Source: Rhodobacteraceae bacterium HLUCCO07
Lineage (GTDB): Bacteria; Pseudomonadota; Alphaproteobacteria; Rhodobacterales; Rhodobacteraceae
Assembly (NCBI GenBank): GCA_001314705.1
Contig: LJSU01000004.1
Location: 1-64,000, forward strand
Direction: 5' to 3'
Length of the DNA: 64,000 nucleotides
In this document: in pieces, positions 28,425-36,576 of the stretch
How positions within the stretch are numbered: position 1 is the stretch's first letter
Layout: every line of letters begins with the position of its first letter
The notes under the pieces: generated by a model
Database searches by the model: none
The model's input: the letters and a program-made list of their open reading frames with translations, nothing else
What the model was told of the DNA's origin: nothing
Translations under genes and position numbers: made by a program

Positions 28425-29207
28425 ATGAAGGCAATGGACAAGGGTGTGATCTACGTGGCGACGGGGCACGACTACCGCGATCTTGCCCTGCAATCGGCGC
28501 GGTCGTTGCGGCAGGTGGAACCGGGACTGCCGATTGATCTGTTCACCGATGCGCCGGATGCGGTGCCGCGTGATCTGTTCGATGCGGTGCACCCGATCGA
28601 GAACCCGCATCGCCGGTCAAAGCTCGACTGCATGAGGCAGACCCGGTTCGAACGCACGCTTTACCTCGATTGCGATACGTTGGTCACGGCCCCGTTGGGC
28701 GACCTCTTCGACTTGCTGGGGCGGTTCGAGATGGCGCTGGCCCATGATGTCCGCCGGGCGAGCGACCTGATCCGCGAAGGGCTTGATCACAGCACGCCAT
28801 ATGCCTTTCCGCAGATGAATTCCGGCGTCGTGCTCTACCGCCGGGATAAGCGGGTCATGGATTTCCTGCGCGACTGGGCGCGGCGCTTCGCCGAAGCCGG
28901 CGTTGTGCGCGATCAGGTCGTTCTCAAGGACATGCTCTGGCAAGGCGATCTGGCCTTCTACGTGCTGCCACCCGAGTTCAACCTGCGCCGTCTGACCGTT
29001 CTGGACGCGTGGGAGCCGGAAGACGCGATCCCGACCATCCTGCACTCGCACCGGCTCATGGATCACATGCGCGGCAGCGGGACGCGGATCACGCAGGTCG
29101 ACAAGCTGATCGAGGCCGAACGCGCGGCCCTTGGCGAAGAATGGGCTGGCCGGAAGGGAGGCGACGACGCCTTGACGCGCCTTCTCAACCCGCGAGCCAA
29201 TCGTTGA
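28425..29207 (+). CDS. Putative glycosyltransferase (nucleotide-diphospho-sugar transferase fold)
   Basis: A 260-residue GT-A-like protein. The N-terminus VIYVATGHDYRDLALQSARSLRQVEPGLPIDLFTD is typical of GT8-related transferases. TLYLDCDTLV gives a DxD metal-binding motif near residue 83, and the segment NSGVVLYRRDKRVMDFLRDW resembles the MNSG region of that family. No membrane segment is present, so it would be cytoplasmic. Acceptor and donor are unknown. Its 3' end overlaps the convergent minus-strand pseudogene by 23 bp. Confidence 0.75.
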   Translation: MKAMDKGVIYVATGHDYRDLALQSARSLRQVEPGLPIDLFTDAPDAVPRDLFDAVHPIENPHRRSKLDCMRQTRFERTLYLDCDTLVTAPLGDLFDLLGRFEMALAHDVRRASDLIREGLDHSTPYAFPQMNSGVVLYRRDKRVMDFLRDWARRFAEAGVVRDQVVLKDMLWQGDLAFYVLPPEFNLRRLTVLDAWEPEDAIPTILHSHRLMDHMRGSGTRITQVDKLIEAERAALGEEWAGRKGGDDALTRLLNPRANR

Positions 29208-29653
29208 TCGCGTCGGCAATGGCGTGATGATCGCCAATACTGGAGAATGCCAGCGATAGGGGATGACGACCGGCGCTTTGCCCCTGGTCGATCTCAAGCG
29301 CAACCCGGTAGAGCGGTCCGCTCTTGCCCGCGCTTTCCTCGACAACCCGCGCGCGAAATCTCGTCGATGGTGTGGCGTACCCGGGAATGCCGCAGGATAT
29401 TGGCACGGCGGATCTCGACCCAGCCTTCGGGTCTGTAAAAGACCAGCTGAACCCGCCGCACGAACAGATAGAAGGCCGCGGCCCCCATCCCGCCCCCGAC
29501 CACGAGGAAGATCAATCCCTGCCAGACCCCATCGAGGACCAGGCCGAGCCCGACACCAACAAAGATCAGGATAAAGACAATGAGAATCGCGCCGAGCAGC
29601 CAGGGCGTCTCGTCGATGATCAGGAGATCGGCTGTATCGGTCTTGATCTTCAT
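29185..29653 (-). pseudogene. Small membrane protein gene interrupted by a frameshift
   Basis: The 5' part (29653 down to about 29356) encodes MKIKTDTADLLIIDETPWLL, two membrane helices, then FVRRVQLVFYRPEGWVEIRR. The frame ends at 29294, but the reading frame one register away continues sensibly to 29185 as ARVVEESAGKSGPLYRVALE through to ADAINDWLAG. The switch falls in a CG dinucleotide run at 29348-29355. Adding one CG would join the two parts into one protein of about 156 residues. It is therefore a recent disruption or a sequencing error. The function of the intact protein is unknown. Confidence 0.65.
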
Positions 29654-29753
29654 GCTGCCAGGTTAGGCGCAGTTGGAAACCGGTTTCAATTGCAATTCCC
29701 AACAGGTGTGGCAGGATTCGCCCGGTATTGTTTGCTGTCGCACAGGAGAGAGC

Positions 29754-30638
29754 GTGGACAACTGGGACGAGGTTAGGACCGCCTTTCAGGTGGCGCGGCT
29801 GGGAACGGTCAGCGGCGCAGCCGAGGTTCTGGGGGTCCATCATGCCACGGTGATCCGTCATGTCGACGCCCTCGAGGGGCGGTTGGGCGTCAAACTGTTC
29901 CAGCGCCATTCGCGCGGCTACACCCCCACAGAAGCCGGTGAAGACCTGTTGCGCGTCGCACGGGCGACGGATGACCAGTTCGCCCAGCTGGCCGGGCGCA
30001 TCAAGGGACGTGGCAACGAGGTCACCGGAGAGCTTGTCGTCACCGCCCTGGCCGAGTTCAGCCGCATCCTGGCGCCGATCCTGGCGACCTTCCAGAACCA
30101 GCATCCGGGTCTCGTCGTTCGCCTCAAGGCGAGCGAGCGGTTGTTTCGGCTTGAATATGGCGAGGCGCATGTCGCCATTCGGGCAGGACAGAACGCCCCC
30201 GGCGAGCCGGACAATGTCGTGCAGAAGCTGCTGGATCAACCGGTCGGGCTTTACGCCAGCAAGACATATATCGACACCCACGGGCGCCCGTCCGGCCCCG
30301 GGGAACTTGGCGATCACCTTTTTGTCGGTACCGACGACACGGGCTCGCGCGCGCCCTTTGCCCAGTGGCTGCGCGCGCATGTTTCCGAGGACCGGATCGT
30401 GTTCCGCGCCGATGATTTCCACGCGCAGGAAGAGGCGATCCTGGCCGGGGCGGGACTCGGCTTCATGGCGGTGGAGGATGCAAAGCGGGTGCCTCACCTG
30501 TCGGAAGTCATGGCGCCACGCCGGGATTGGGCGATCCCGCTCTGGATCGTGACCCATATGGACCTGCACCGGACGGCCAAGGTGCAGGCCTTCCTCAAGC
30601 ATCTCAAGCAGACGATTTCGGAGAGGCACAAGCCGTGA
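29754..30638 (+). CDS. LysR-family transcriptional regulator
   Basis: A 294-residue regulator with an N-terminal winged HTH (WDEVRTAFQVARLGTVSGAAEVLGVHHATVIRHVDALEGRLGVKLFQRHSRGYTPTEAG) and a C-terminal periplasmic-binding-like effector domain. The HHATVIRHV recognition helix differs a little from the common SQPAVSRQI type, as in one LysR sub-group. The start is GTG at 29754, backed by CAGGAGAGA. Its stop overlaps the start of the EamA transporter gene (GTGA), so the two are coupled and the regulator could control that export. Confidence 0.9.
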   Translation: MDNWDEVRTAFQVARLGTVSGAAEVLGVHHATVIRHVDALEGRLGVKLFQRHSRGYTPTEAGEDLLRVARATDDQFAQLAGRIKGRGNEVTGELVVTALAEFSRILAPILATFQNQHPGLVVRLKASERLFRLEYGEAHVAIRAGQNAPGEPDNVVQKLLDQPVGLYASKTYIDTHGRPSGPGELGDHLFVGTDDTGSRAPFAQWLRAHVSEDRIVFRADDFHAQEEAILAGAGLGFMAVEDAKRVPHLSEVMAPRRDWAIPLWIVTHMDLHRTAKVQAFLKHLKQTISERHKP

Positions 30639-31519
30639 CAGCTGCGCAGGCCGGGCATCTGGCAATGCTTGCCTTTTCGGCACTGGTGGCGGGATCGTTC
30701 TCGCTCGGGGTGATGGCCGCCCCGCATATCGCGCCTGCCGCGCTCAATGCGCCGCGCTTTCTGATCGCGGCAGTTCTGGTTGGCGCTGCCGCGCTGGCCA
30801 CGACCGGCATACCGAAAAGCGCGGCCCGGGCGCCATGGCGTTACCTTTTGCTCGGCGGGACTTTCGCTGCCTATTTCGTCCTCATGTTCGAGGGGCTCAA
30901 GACGGCCGCGCCGGTTTCGGCCTCGGCGGTGTTCACGCTGACCCCGGTGATGTCGGCAATCATCGGTTACGCGATGCTGCGACAGATCACGACACCGCGT
31001 ATGGCGCTGGGGCTGAGCATCGGGGCGGCGGGAGCGCTCTGGGTGATCTTTCGTGCCGATTGGCAGGCGGTTCGCGCCTTCGAGGTCGGCCACGGCGAGA
31101 TGATCTATTTCTGGGGCTGCGTCGCGCATGCCGCCTATACGCCCATGGTGCGGCTGCTCAATCGCGGAGAATCTCCGGTCGTGTTCACCTTCGGCATGCT
31201 GGTCGCGGGCTGTGTGCTGGTCACGATCTATGGCTGGAGCGACATCCGGGCCACCGATTGGGCGGCGCTGCCCGCGATTGTCTGGATCACGCTGATCTAT
31301 GTCGCGGTCTTTGCCAGCGCGGTCACCTTCGTTCTCTTGCAATTCGCCACGCTGCGGCTGCCCTCGGCCAAGGTGATGGCCTATACCTATCTCACGCCCA
31401 GCTGGGTGATCGCCTGGGAGATCGGCCTTGGCCATGATGTCCCGCCTGCACTGGTGATGGCGGGGGTGGGGCTTACCGTGGTGGCGCTTCTGGTGCTGCT
31501 CAAGGACGAGGGGCATTGA
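30635..31519 (+). CDS. EamA/DMT-family transporter
   Basis: A 294-residue membrane protein with about ten helices arranged as two EamA repeats. The first repeat includes LNAPRFLIAAVLVGAAALA and APVSASAVFTLTPVMSAIIGYAML. The second includes ALPAIVWITLIYVAVFASAVTFVLLQFATLRLPSAKVMAYTYLTPSWVIAWE. DMT carriers export amino acids, metabolites or drugs. The GTG start at 30635 overlaps the LysR stop by four bases. It converges with the ArsR gene. Confidence 0.88.
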   Translation: MTAAQAGHLAMLAFSALVAGSFSLGVMAAPHIAPAALNAPRFLIAAVLVGAAALATTGIPKSAARAPWRYLLLGGTFAAYFVLMFEGLKTAAPVSASAVFTLTPVMSAIIGYAMLRQITTPRMALGLSIGAAGALWVIFRADWQAVRAFEVGHGEMIYFWGCVAHAAYTPMVRLLNRGESPVVFTFGMLVAGCVLVTIYGWSDIRATDWAALPAIVWITLIYVAVFASAVTFVLLQFATLRLPSAKVMAYTYLTPSWVIAWEIGLGHDVPPALVMAGVGLTVVALLVLLKDEGH

Positions 31520-31533
31520 GAAATGTGCCCGGG

Positions 31534-31869
31534 CTACGTCGCCGTATCGGAACCGAGTTCTCCTTCGAGAAACCGCTCGAACGCATCGAGGTTGACCGGC
31601 TCGAACTGACCGAAGCCCTGCATCCAGACCGAGGCCGCGCGCAGCGCGTCGGGTTCGAGCTTGCACCATTTCACGCGGCCACGCTTTTCCTGGCTGATGA
31701 GACCGGCGCGGGTCAGGATCGCCAGGTGCTTGGAAATCGCCGCGAGCGACATCTCGAACGGATCGGCCACATCGGTGACCGCCATGTCATCTTCGAGCAA
31801 CATTGTCAGGATCGCCCGCCGCGTGGGGTCGGCCAGTGCGGCGAATGTGGCATCAAGGGTTTCGCTCAT
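31534..31869 (-). CDS. ArsR/SdpR-type winged-helix regulator
   Basis: A 111-residue repressor. The sequence LDATFAALADPTRRAILTMLLEDDMAVTDVADPFEMSLAAISKHLAILTRAGLISQEKRGRVKWCKLEPDAL is a standard ArsR-like winged helix with ADPTRR near the start. There is no CxC metal site, so it probably senses something other than arsenite. I chose ATG 31869 (MSETLD) because the upstream TTG start at 31905 lies inside a perfect palindrome that looks like its own operator. Confidence 0.87.
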   Translation of the reverse strand: MSETLDATFAALADPTRRAILTMLLEDDMAVTDVADPFEMSLAAISKHLAILTRAGLISQEKRGRVKWCKLEPDALRAASVWMQGFGQFEPVNLDAFERFLEGELGSDTAT

Positions 31870-31901
31870 GGGATAGGGTTTGTCCGAGACCGGCGCTTTC
31901 G

Positions 31902-31917
31902 TCAACCGTTCGGTTGA
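31902..31917. promoter_or_regulatory. Palindromic operator of the ArsR-type gene
   Basis: TCAACCG (31902-31908) and CGGTTGA (31911-31917) are exact complements around TT, about 33 bp upstream of the ArsR-type start. It resembles the TTCAACC-type operators of SdpR-like repressors and implies autoregulation. Confidence 0.6.
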
Positions 31918-32042
31918 ATATGATCATCTGCCTAAACGGCCCTCCACCGCCCCCGGCAGCAAGATGGGGCGCTGAACGACGTACAGAAAAACGGACCATA
32001 TATCAGGGACTTGCGCGAGGCCCCCCAAGGCATCCAAGGCGC

Positions 32043-32071
32043 TTGACTCTGTGCGGCACGCCGCCTAGCAA
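32043..32071 (+). promoter_or_regulatory. Candidate atp operon promoter
   Basis: TTGACT (32043-32048) and TAGCAA (32066-32071) form a -35/-10 pair with 17-bp spacing, 30 bp before the atpI start. The -35 contains a GACTC (GANTC) methylation site. Confidence 0.5.
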
Positions 32072-32100
32072 AGGCACAAATTTCCAATGGGGGAATTCGC

Positions 32101-32433
32101 GTGACCGATCCCGATCCAAAGCAGCGCCTTGCGGAGCTGGACGCACGGATCGCGGCGATGAAAAAGGCCGGTGAACGCGACAAGCCCCATCAGGAAGAAC
32201 ACTATTCGAAGGCCCAGATCGGCTGGCGGATGGTGATTGAGATGGTTGCCGGTCTGTTGATCGGTTTCGGCATGGGATACGGGCTTGACCGCCTGCTCGG
32301 AACGCTTCCGATCTTTCTCGTGCTGATGACATTGTTGGGCTTTGTCGCCGGTGTGCGCACGATGTTGCGAACCGCGAAAGAGTTCGACGTCGTGGATGAG
32401 CCCGGCAGGGCCGAAGAAGACGAGAGGATGTAG
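32101..32433 (+). CDS. atpI: ATP synthase accessory protein AtpI/AtpZ
   Basis: A 110-residue protein with two predicted membrane helices (VIEMVAGLLIGFGMGYGLD and IFLVLMTLLGFVAGVRTML). The GFGMGYGLDRLLGT loop is typical of AtpI-like proteins that help assemble the c-ring of F1F0 ATP synthase. Residues 1-40 are charged and cytoplasmic. The start is GTG at 32101, with GGGGGAA upstream. It heads the F0 operon and ends three bases before atpB. Confidence 0.9.
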   Translation: MTDPDPKQRLAELDARIAAMKKAGERDKPHQEEHYSKAQIGWRMVIEMVAGLLIGFGMGYGLDRLLGTLPIFLVLMTLLGFVAGVRTMLRTAKEFDVVDEPGRAEEDERM

Positions 32434-32436
32434 GAC

Positions 32437-33195
32437 GTGGCAAGCGAGACGCATTCCGAGGGAGGTTCGGGGCTGGAATTTCACCCGATGGATCAGTTTA
32501 TCGTCAAGCCGTTGTTCGGCGACGGACCCGTGGGCATGTTCACCGTGACCAACGTGACGCTCTGGATGGCAGCCAGCGTTCTGGCGGTGGTGCTGTTGCT
32601 GATCGTGGGCACGTCGGGCCGTGCCATCGTGCCAAGCCGCAGCCAGTCGGTGGCCGAATTGGCCTATGGCTTTGTCTACAAGATGATCGAGGACGTGACC
32701 GGCAAGGACGGGCTCAAGTATTTCCCTTATATCATGACGCTGTTCATGTTCGTGCTGTTCAGCAACGTGCTGGGCCTGATCCCGACCGCATTCACCACGA
32801 CCTCGCATATCGCGGTAACCGCTGTTCTGGCCGTGGGGGTGTTCCTGAGCGTGACGATCCTTGGACTTGTGAAGAACGGTGCCGCGTTCCTCGGGCTGTT
32901 CTGGGTGTCGAGCGCGCCGCTCGCCCTGCGCCCGGTTCTGGCCGTGATCGAGCTGATTTCCTACTTCGTGCGCCCGGTGAGCCACTCCATTCGTCTTGCC
33001 GGGAACATGATGGCCGGGCACGCGGTTCTCAAGGTGTTCGCGGGCTTTGCCGCTTCGGCCCTGATCGCCCCCTTTGCGATTGGCGCGATCACCGCGATGT
33101 ACGCGCTCGAACTGCTCGTGGCCTGCGTCCAGGCCTATGTTTTCACCATCCTCACCTGCGTCTATCTCAAGGATGCGCTGCACCCGTCGCACTGA
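32437..33195 (+). CDS. atpB: ATP synthase F0 subunit a
   Basis: A 252-residue a subunit that carries the proton half-channels. Characteristic parts are [13 protein letters not shown] near the N-terminus, [19 protein letters not shown] as the first helix, [22 protein letters not shown], and the helix [23 protein letters not shown] with the essential Arg. The gene starts with GTG at 32437, three bases after the atpI stop. It is followed by a short gap with a hairpin before atpE. Confidence 0.97.
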   Translation: MASETHSEGGSGLEFHPMDQFIVKPLFGDGPVGMFTVTNVTLWMAASVLAVVLLLIVGTSGRAIVPSRSQSVAELAYGFVYKMIEDVTGKDGLKYFPYIMTLFMFVLFSNVLGLIPTAFTTTSHIAVTAVLAVGVFLSVTILGLVKNGAAFLGLFWVSSAPLALRPVLAVIELISYFVRPVSHSIRLAGNMMAGHAVLKVFAGFAASALIAPFAIGAITAMYALELLVACVQAYVFTILTCVYLKDALHPSH

Positions 33196-33211
33196 GGTTT
33201 CATCAAGGTTC

Positions 33212-33230
33212 GGCGGGCCACCTGCCCGCC
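33212..33230 (+). promoter_or_regulatory. Hairpin between atpB and atpE
   Basis: A perfect 7-bp stem (GGCGGGC at 33212-33218, GCCCGCC at 33224-33230) lies upstream of the atpE ribosome binding site (TAAGGAGAA). It may protect or separate the atpE message, whose product is needed at about ten copies per enzyme. Confidence 0.5.
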
Positions 33231-33269
33231 CTGCATCATTCGCCAATTCCAACGTAAGGAGAAATCACA

Positions 33270-33506
33270 ATGGAAGGCAATATCGCTGAAATGGGTCAAT
33301 TCATCGGTGCCGGCCTCGCCGCTATCGGTTCGGGCGCTGCGGCCATCGGTGTTGGCCACGTTGCCGGCAACTTCCTGTCGGGCGCACTGCGCAACCCGTC
33401 GGCGGCCCCTGGCCAGACCGCGACGCTCTTCATCGGCATCGCCTTTGCCGAAGCCCTGGGGATCTTCTCGTTCCTCGTTGCGCTTCTGCTCATGTTTGCC
33501 GTCTGA
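33270..33506 (+). CDS. atpE: ATP synthase F0 subunit c
   Basis: A 78-residue hairpin of two membrane helices that forms the rotor ring. Helix 1 has [33 protein letters not shown] with the GxGxGxG packing pattern, and helix 2 has [24 protein letters not shown] with the proton-binding Glu. TAAGGAGAA gives a strong ribosome binding site, and hairpins flank the gene on both sides. The length is normal. Confidence 0.97.
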   Translation: MEGNIAEMGQFIGAGLAAIGSGAAAIGVGHVAGNFLSGALRNPSAAPGQTATLFIGIAFAEALGIFSFLVALLLMFAV

Positions 33507-33529
33507 TCCGATCGGGCCATCCTTACGCT

Positions 33530-33558
33530 CGGGCGGGTTGTCAGGCATGACCCGCCCG
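33530..33558 (+). promoter_or_regulatory. Hairpin between atpE and the b' subunit gene
   Basis: A perfect 9-bp stem, CGGGCGGGT at 33530-33538 with ACCCGCCCG at 33550-33558, about 25 bp after the atpE stop. It probably stabilises the 3' end of the atpE message or reduces read-through, matching the excess of c over b subunits. Confidence 0.55.
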
Positions 33559-33588
33559 TTGTAATCCCGGTTCGAGGAGAATTACGAC

Positions 33589-34134
33589 ATGGCAAGCGAG
33601 ACCCAAGCCCCGACCAGTTCCTGCGTTGACGCAGGCGGCAGCGCCATAGGCATGCCGCAGCTTTGCGGCGACTGGATGGGCAACCAGATCTTCTGGCTGG
33701 TCGTGACACTGCTGGTGATGTTTTTCATCCTGTCCAAGATCGCCCTCCCGAGGATCGCATCGGTTCTGGCGGAACGTCAGGGCAGGATCACCAACGACAT
33801 TGCCGCCGCCGAAGAGCTTGGAAAGAAGGCTCAGGAAGCGGAAGCGGCGTATGAAAAGGCGCTCGCCGAGGCAAAGGCCGAAGCGGGGCGGATCGTGGCC
33901 GAGGCCAAGGCCGAGATGAAGGCCGAAATGGATGTCGAGATCGCCAAGGCCGATGCCGAGATCGCGGCCCAGGCCGCGGAAAGCGAGAAGAAGATCGCCG
34001 AAATCCGCGAAGGCGCGCTCGAAGCGGTCAAGGAAGTCGCCATGGACACGGCACAGGACATCGTGACCGCCATGGGCGGCAAGGCCGACGCCAAGAGTGT
34101 GACGGCGGCCGTCAACGAACGGATGAAAGGGTAA
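33589..34134 (+). CDS. atpF': ATP synthase F0 subunit b'
   Basis: A 181-residue peripheral stalk subunit. After a short N-terminus with two cysteines ([17 protein letters not shown]), one membrane helix ([21 protein letters not shown]) precedes a long Ala/Glu/Lys-rich coiled coil from about residue 65 to the end. Photosynthetic and related alphaproteobacteria use a b/b' heterodimer, and this is the b' member, followed four bases later by the b gene. The start ATG has GAGGAGAA upstream. Confidence 0.93.
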   Translation: MASETQAPTSSCVDAGGSAIGMPQLCGDWMGNQIFWLVVTLLVMFFILSKIALPRIASVLAERQGRITNDIAAAEELGKKAQEAEAAYEKALAEAKAEAGRIVAEAKAEMKAEMDVEIAKADAEIAAQAAESEKKIAEIREGALEAVKEVAMDTAQDIVTAMGGKADAKSVTAAVNERMKG

Positions 34135-34138
34135 TCTC

Positions 34139-34696
34139 ATGCGCAGCCTTGCCACATTGATCGCCCTTTTCTCCGCCAGCCCGGCGCTGGCTGCATCGGG
34201 TCCGTTCTTCTCGCTCGGCAATACCGATTTCGTGGTCCTGATCGGGTTCCTGATCTTTATCGCGATCCTGGTCTACTACAAGGTGCCTGGCATGTTGCTC
34301 GGCCTGCTGGACAAGCGTGCCGCAGGTATCCAGTCGGAACTCGACGAGGCGCGTCGCCTGCGTGACGAGGCGCAGAGTGTGCTGGCGTCCTATGAGCGCA
34401 AGCAAAAGGACGTTGCCGCACAGGCCGAACGGATCGTCGCCCATGCCAAGGAAGAGGCGGCGACCGCGGCGGAACTGGCCAAGGAAGACCTGAAGAAATC
34501 CATCGCGCGTCGCATGGCCGCGGCGGAGGATCAGATCGCCAGCGCGCAAGCCGCAGCCATCAGGGACGTCCGGGACCAGGCAGTCGCCATCGCCATCGCG
34601 GCCGCGCGTGACGTGATCGCCAAGAACATGACCGCGACCGAGGGCAACAAGCTGATCGACTCGGCGATTTCCGAGGTCGAGGCCAAGCTTCACTGA
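34139..34696 (+). CDS. atpF: ATP synthase F0 subunit b
   Basis: A 185-residue b subunit. One membrane helix (FVVLIGFLIFIAILVYYKVP) is followed by GMLLGLLDKRAAGIQSELDEARRLRDEAQSVLASYERKQKD, a long right-handed coiled coil that links F0 to F1. An N-terminal stretch LATLIALFSASPALAASG looks like a signal-peptide-like extension, seen in related alphaproteobacteria. It ends the operon, and hairpins with a T-run follow. F1 genes are not in this window. Confidence 0.95.
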   Translation: MRSLATLIALFSASPALAASGPFFSLGNTDFVVLIGFLIFIAILVYYKVPGMLLGLLDKRAAGIQSELDEARRLRDEAQSVLASYERKQKDVAAQAERIVAHAKEEAATAAELAKEDLKKSIARRMAAAEDQIASAQAAAIRDVRDQAVAIAIAAARDVIAKNMTATEGNKLIDSAISEVEAKLH

Positions 34697-34697
34697 T

Positions 34698-34762
34698 CAC
34701 GCGCCGTCGGTTCGGCGCGTGGTTGAAGAATGGGAAGGCCCGGGTTGCGTGCCCGGGTTTTT
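34698..34762 (+). terminator. Double hairpin terminator of the atp operon
   Basis: The first hairpin is a 9-bp stem, CACGCGCCG at 34698-34706 and CGGCGCGTG at 34713-34721. The second pairs CCCGGG at 34739-34744 with CCCGGG at 34752-34757 and is followed by TTTTT (34758-34762). The second one is a good Rho-independent terminator. The converging gene is the GntR regulator. Confidence 0.75.
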
Positions 34763-34846
34763 CATTTTCAGACGGTGCGCAGTCTGACTCGGAAAGCCTG
34801 ATGAAAACAGGCGGGAGCGCGCGGTGATAATCCTTGACCAGCGCTG

Positions 34847-35614
34847 TCAGCGGGCCTTTTCGTGTTCGATACGCTGGCGCGCGATGGCTTCGTTGCGGTC
34901 CGCCCTGGCCTGGGCGCGCAGCGCCGTTTCGATGTAATCCATGTGCGCCTCGACGGCGGCCTTGGCCCCGGCTGAATCGCGGGCCTGAAGGGCCGCGTTG
35001 ATCGCCGCATGCTGGGCCAGGATATCCTCGCGCGAGGTGGTCTGGCGGAACATCTGGGCACGGTTATAGAACACGCCCTCGCGCAGAAGATCATACATCG
35101 AGCGCATCATGTGTTGCATCACCACGTTGTGGCAGGATTCGATGATCGCCATGTGAAAATCGGCATCCGTCTCGGCCTCAAGCGCGGTATCGACCTTGTG
35201 ATGCGCGGCCACCATCCGTTCGTAAGCCGTTGCAATCACCTCGAGATCGGTGTCCGACGCGTAACGGGCGGCGCGCTCGGCGGTCATTCCTTCGAGGTCG
35301 CGGCGGAACGAGACATAATCGAACACCGCCTCCTCATGCGCGGCAAAGAGCCGAACAAGTGCCGGCGAAAATGTCGACCCCAGAACGTCGGCAACGTAAA
35401 TCCCCGACCCGGCGCGGGATGCGAGAAGCCCGCGGGATTGCAACTCGGCCACGGCTTCGCGCAGGGACGGGCGCGAGACGCCGAGTTTCTCGGAAAGCTC
35501 ACGCTCGGGGGGGAGCCGCTCGCCCGGGTGCAGGATTCCGCGCAGGATCAGCAGTTCGATCTGGCGGACAACCGCGGACGAGAGCTTTTCGGGATGGACG
35601 GGACGGAACGGCAT
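34847..35614 (-). CDS. GntR-family regulator, FCD (FadR/PdhR) subclass
   Basis: A 255-residue repressor. The N-terminal winged helix has QIELLILRGILHPGERLPPERELSEKLGVSRPSLREAVAELQSRGLLASRAGSGIYVAD, a textbook GntR head. The C-terminal FCD helical domain includes DFHMAIIESCHNVVMQHMMRSMYDLLREGVF, with His/Asp residues that usually bind a metal and a small organic acid. Likely effectors are pyruvate, lactate, glycolate or similar. A palindromic site sits 20 bp upstream. No target genes are adjacent: atp converges and COQ9 is divergent. Confidence 0.88.
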   Translation of the reverse strand: MPFRPVHPEKLSSAVVRQIELLILRGILHPGERLPPERELSEKLGVSRPSLREAVAELQSRGLLASRAGSGIYVADVLGSTFSPALVRLFAAHEEAVFDYVSFRRDLEGMTAERAARYASDTDLEVIATAYERMVAAHHKVDTALEAETDADFHMAIIESCHNVVMQHMMRSMYDLLREGVFYNRAQMFRQTTSREDILAQHAAINAALQARDSAGAKAAVEAHMDYIETALRAQARADRNEAIARQRIEHEKAR

Positions 35615-35635
35615 GACAATTACCCAAAACGTTAA

Positions 35636-35654
35636 TTGGTCAAACCTTATGACC
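35636..35654. promoter_or_regulatory. Putative GntR operator
   Basis: TTGGTCAAACC at 35636-35646 fits the TGGTnnnACCA form bound by PdhR/LldR-type regulators. Overlapping GGTCA (35638-35642) and TGACC (35650-35654) are exact complements. It lies just upstream of the minus-strand regulator gene, suggesting autoregulation. Confidence 0.45.
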
Positions 35655-35712
35655 GCTTTTCCGTGATCGCAAGGCCATGGTTAACGCCAGTGGATGCACC
35701 AGAAAGGGGGGG

Positions 35713-35745
35713 TGACATCCGGCTGACATCCGGCTGCCGCCCGGC
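35713..35745. repeat. Small 11-bp tandem repeat
   Basis: TGACATCCGGC occurs twice in tandem (35713-35723 and 35724-35734) and a degenerate third copy TGCCGCCCGGC follows (35735-35745). It lies in the 280-bp divergent gap 35615-35894, with no gene, between the GntR and COQ9 starts. Confidence 0.6.
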
Positions 35746-35894
35746 TGTCGGCTGGATCACGCATTCGTTAACCGCGTAAAGGTTAATACGCCGCGCGCCC
35801 TCGATGGGATTTCGTGTTCGGCAATTGGCACTTCCTGCCCGTGGCGTTAAGGTCGGCGCGAACACGTCGCCCAACCGGCGGCAAGGGAGTTGCC

Positions 35895-36566
35895 ATGTCC
35901 GACATGATCGAGAAACTGCTGGATGCCGCGTTGATCCATGTGCCGTTCGACGGGTGGAGCGAGGCGACCTTCACGGCCGCCGTGGAAGAGAGCGGGGTCG
36001 AGATGGCGCTTGCCCGGGCCGTGTGCCCGCGCGGCGCCGTGGATCTTGCCGTGGCGTTTCACAAGCGCGGCGACCGACGCATGGTCGAACGCCTGAACGA
36101 GGCCGAGCTTTCGCAGATGCGCTTTCGCGACCGGATCGCGGCGGCCGTGCGGTTCCGGATCGAGGCGGTCGAGGACAAGGAACTTGTGCGCCGGGGAATG
36201 ACCCTCTTCGCGCTGCCGCAACATGCGCCCGAGGGGGCGCGGCTGATCTGGGGCACGTGTGACCTGATCTGGCGCAGCCTTGGCGACACGTCGGATGACG
36301 TGAACTGGTACACCAAGCGGATGACGCTTTCTGGGGTCTATTCCTCGACCCTGCTCTATTGGCTGGGGGACGAGAGCGAGGGGTTCGCGGCGACATGGGC
36401 GTTTCTCGACCGACGGATCGAGGACGTGATGCAGTTCGAGAAGGTCAAGGCCAACCTGCGCGACAACCCGGCGCTGTCACGGGTGCTCAAGGGGCCGCTG
36501 GATGCGCTGGGCCGCATCCGCGCACCCAGACCACGCGATGACATGCCGGGACATTGGGACAAGTGA
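35895..36566 (+). CDS. COQ9-family ubiquinone biosynthesis protein
   Basis: A 223-residue COQ9 homologue. COQ9 binds quinone intermediates and presents them to the hydroxylase COQ7. Visible signatures are LDAALIHVPFDGWSEATFTAAVEESGV at the N-terminal HTH-like part and LIWRSLGDTSDDVNWYTKRMTLSGVYSSTLLYWLGD, with the TSxDxNxYTKR motif diagnostic for the family. The ATG at 35895 has AAGGGAG upstream. A quinone oxidoreductase-like gene follows ten bases after the stop, a reasonable functional neighbour. Confidence 0.92.
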   Translation: MSDMIEKLLDAALIHVPFDGWSEATFTAAVEESGVEMALARAVCPRGAVDLAVAFHKRGDRRMVERLNEAELSQMRFRDRIAAAVRFRIEAVEDKELVRRGMTLFALPQHAPEGARLIWGTCDLIWRSLGDTSDDVNWYTKRMTLSGVYSSTLLYWLGDESEGFAATWAFLDRRIEDVMQFEKVKANLRDNPALSRVLKGPLDALGRIRAPRPRDDMPGHWDK

Positions 36567-36576
36567 GGAAGCGAAG

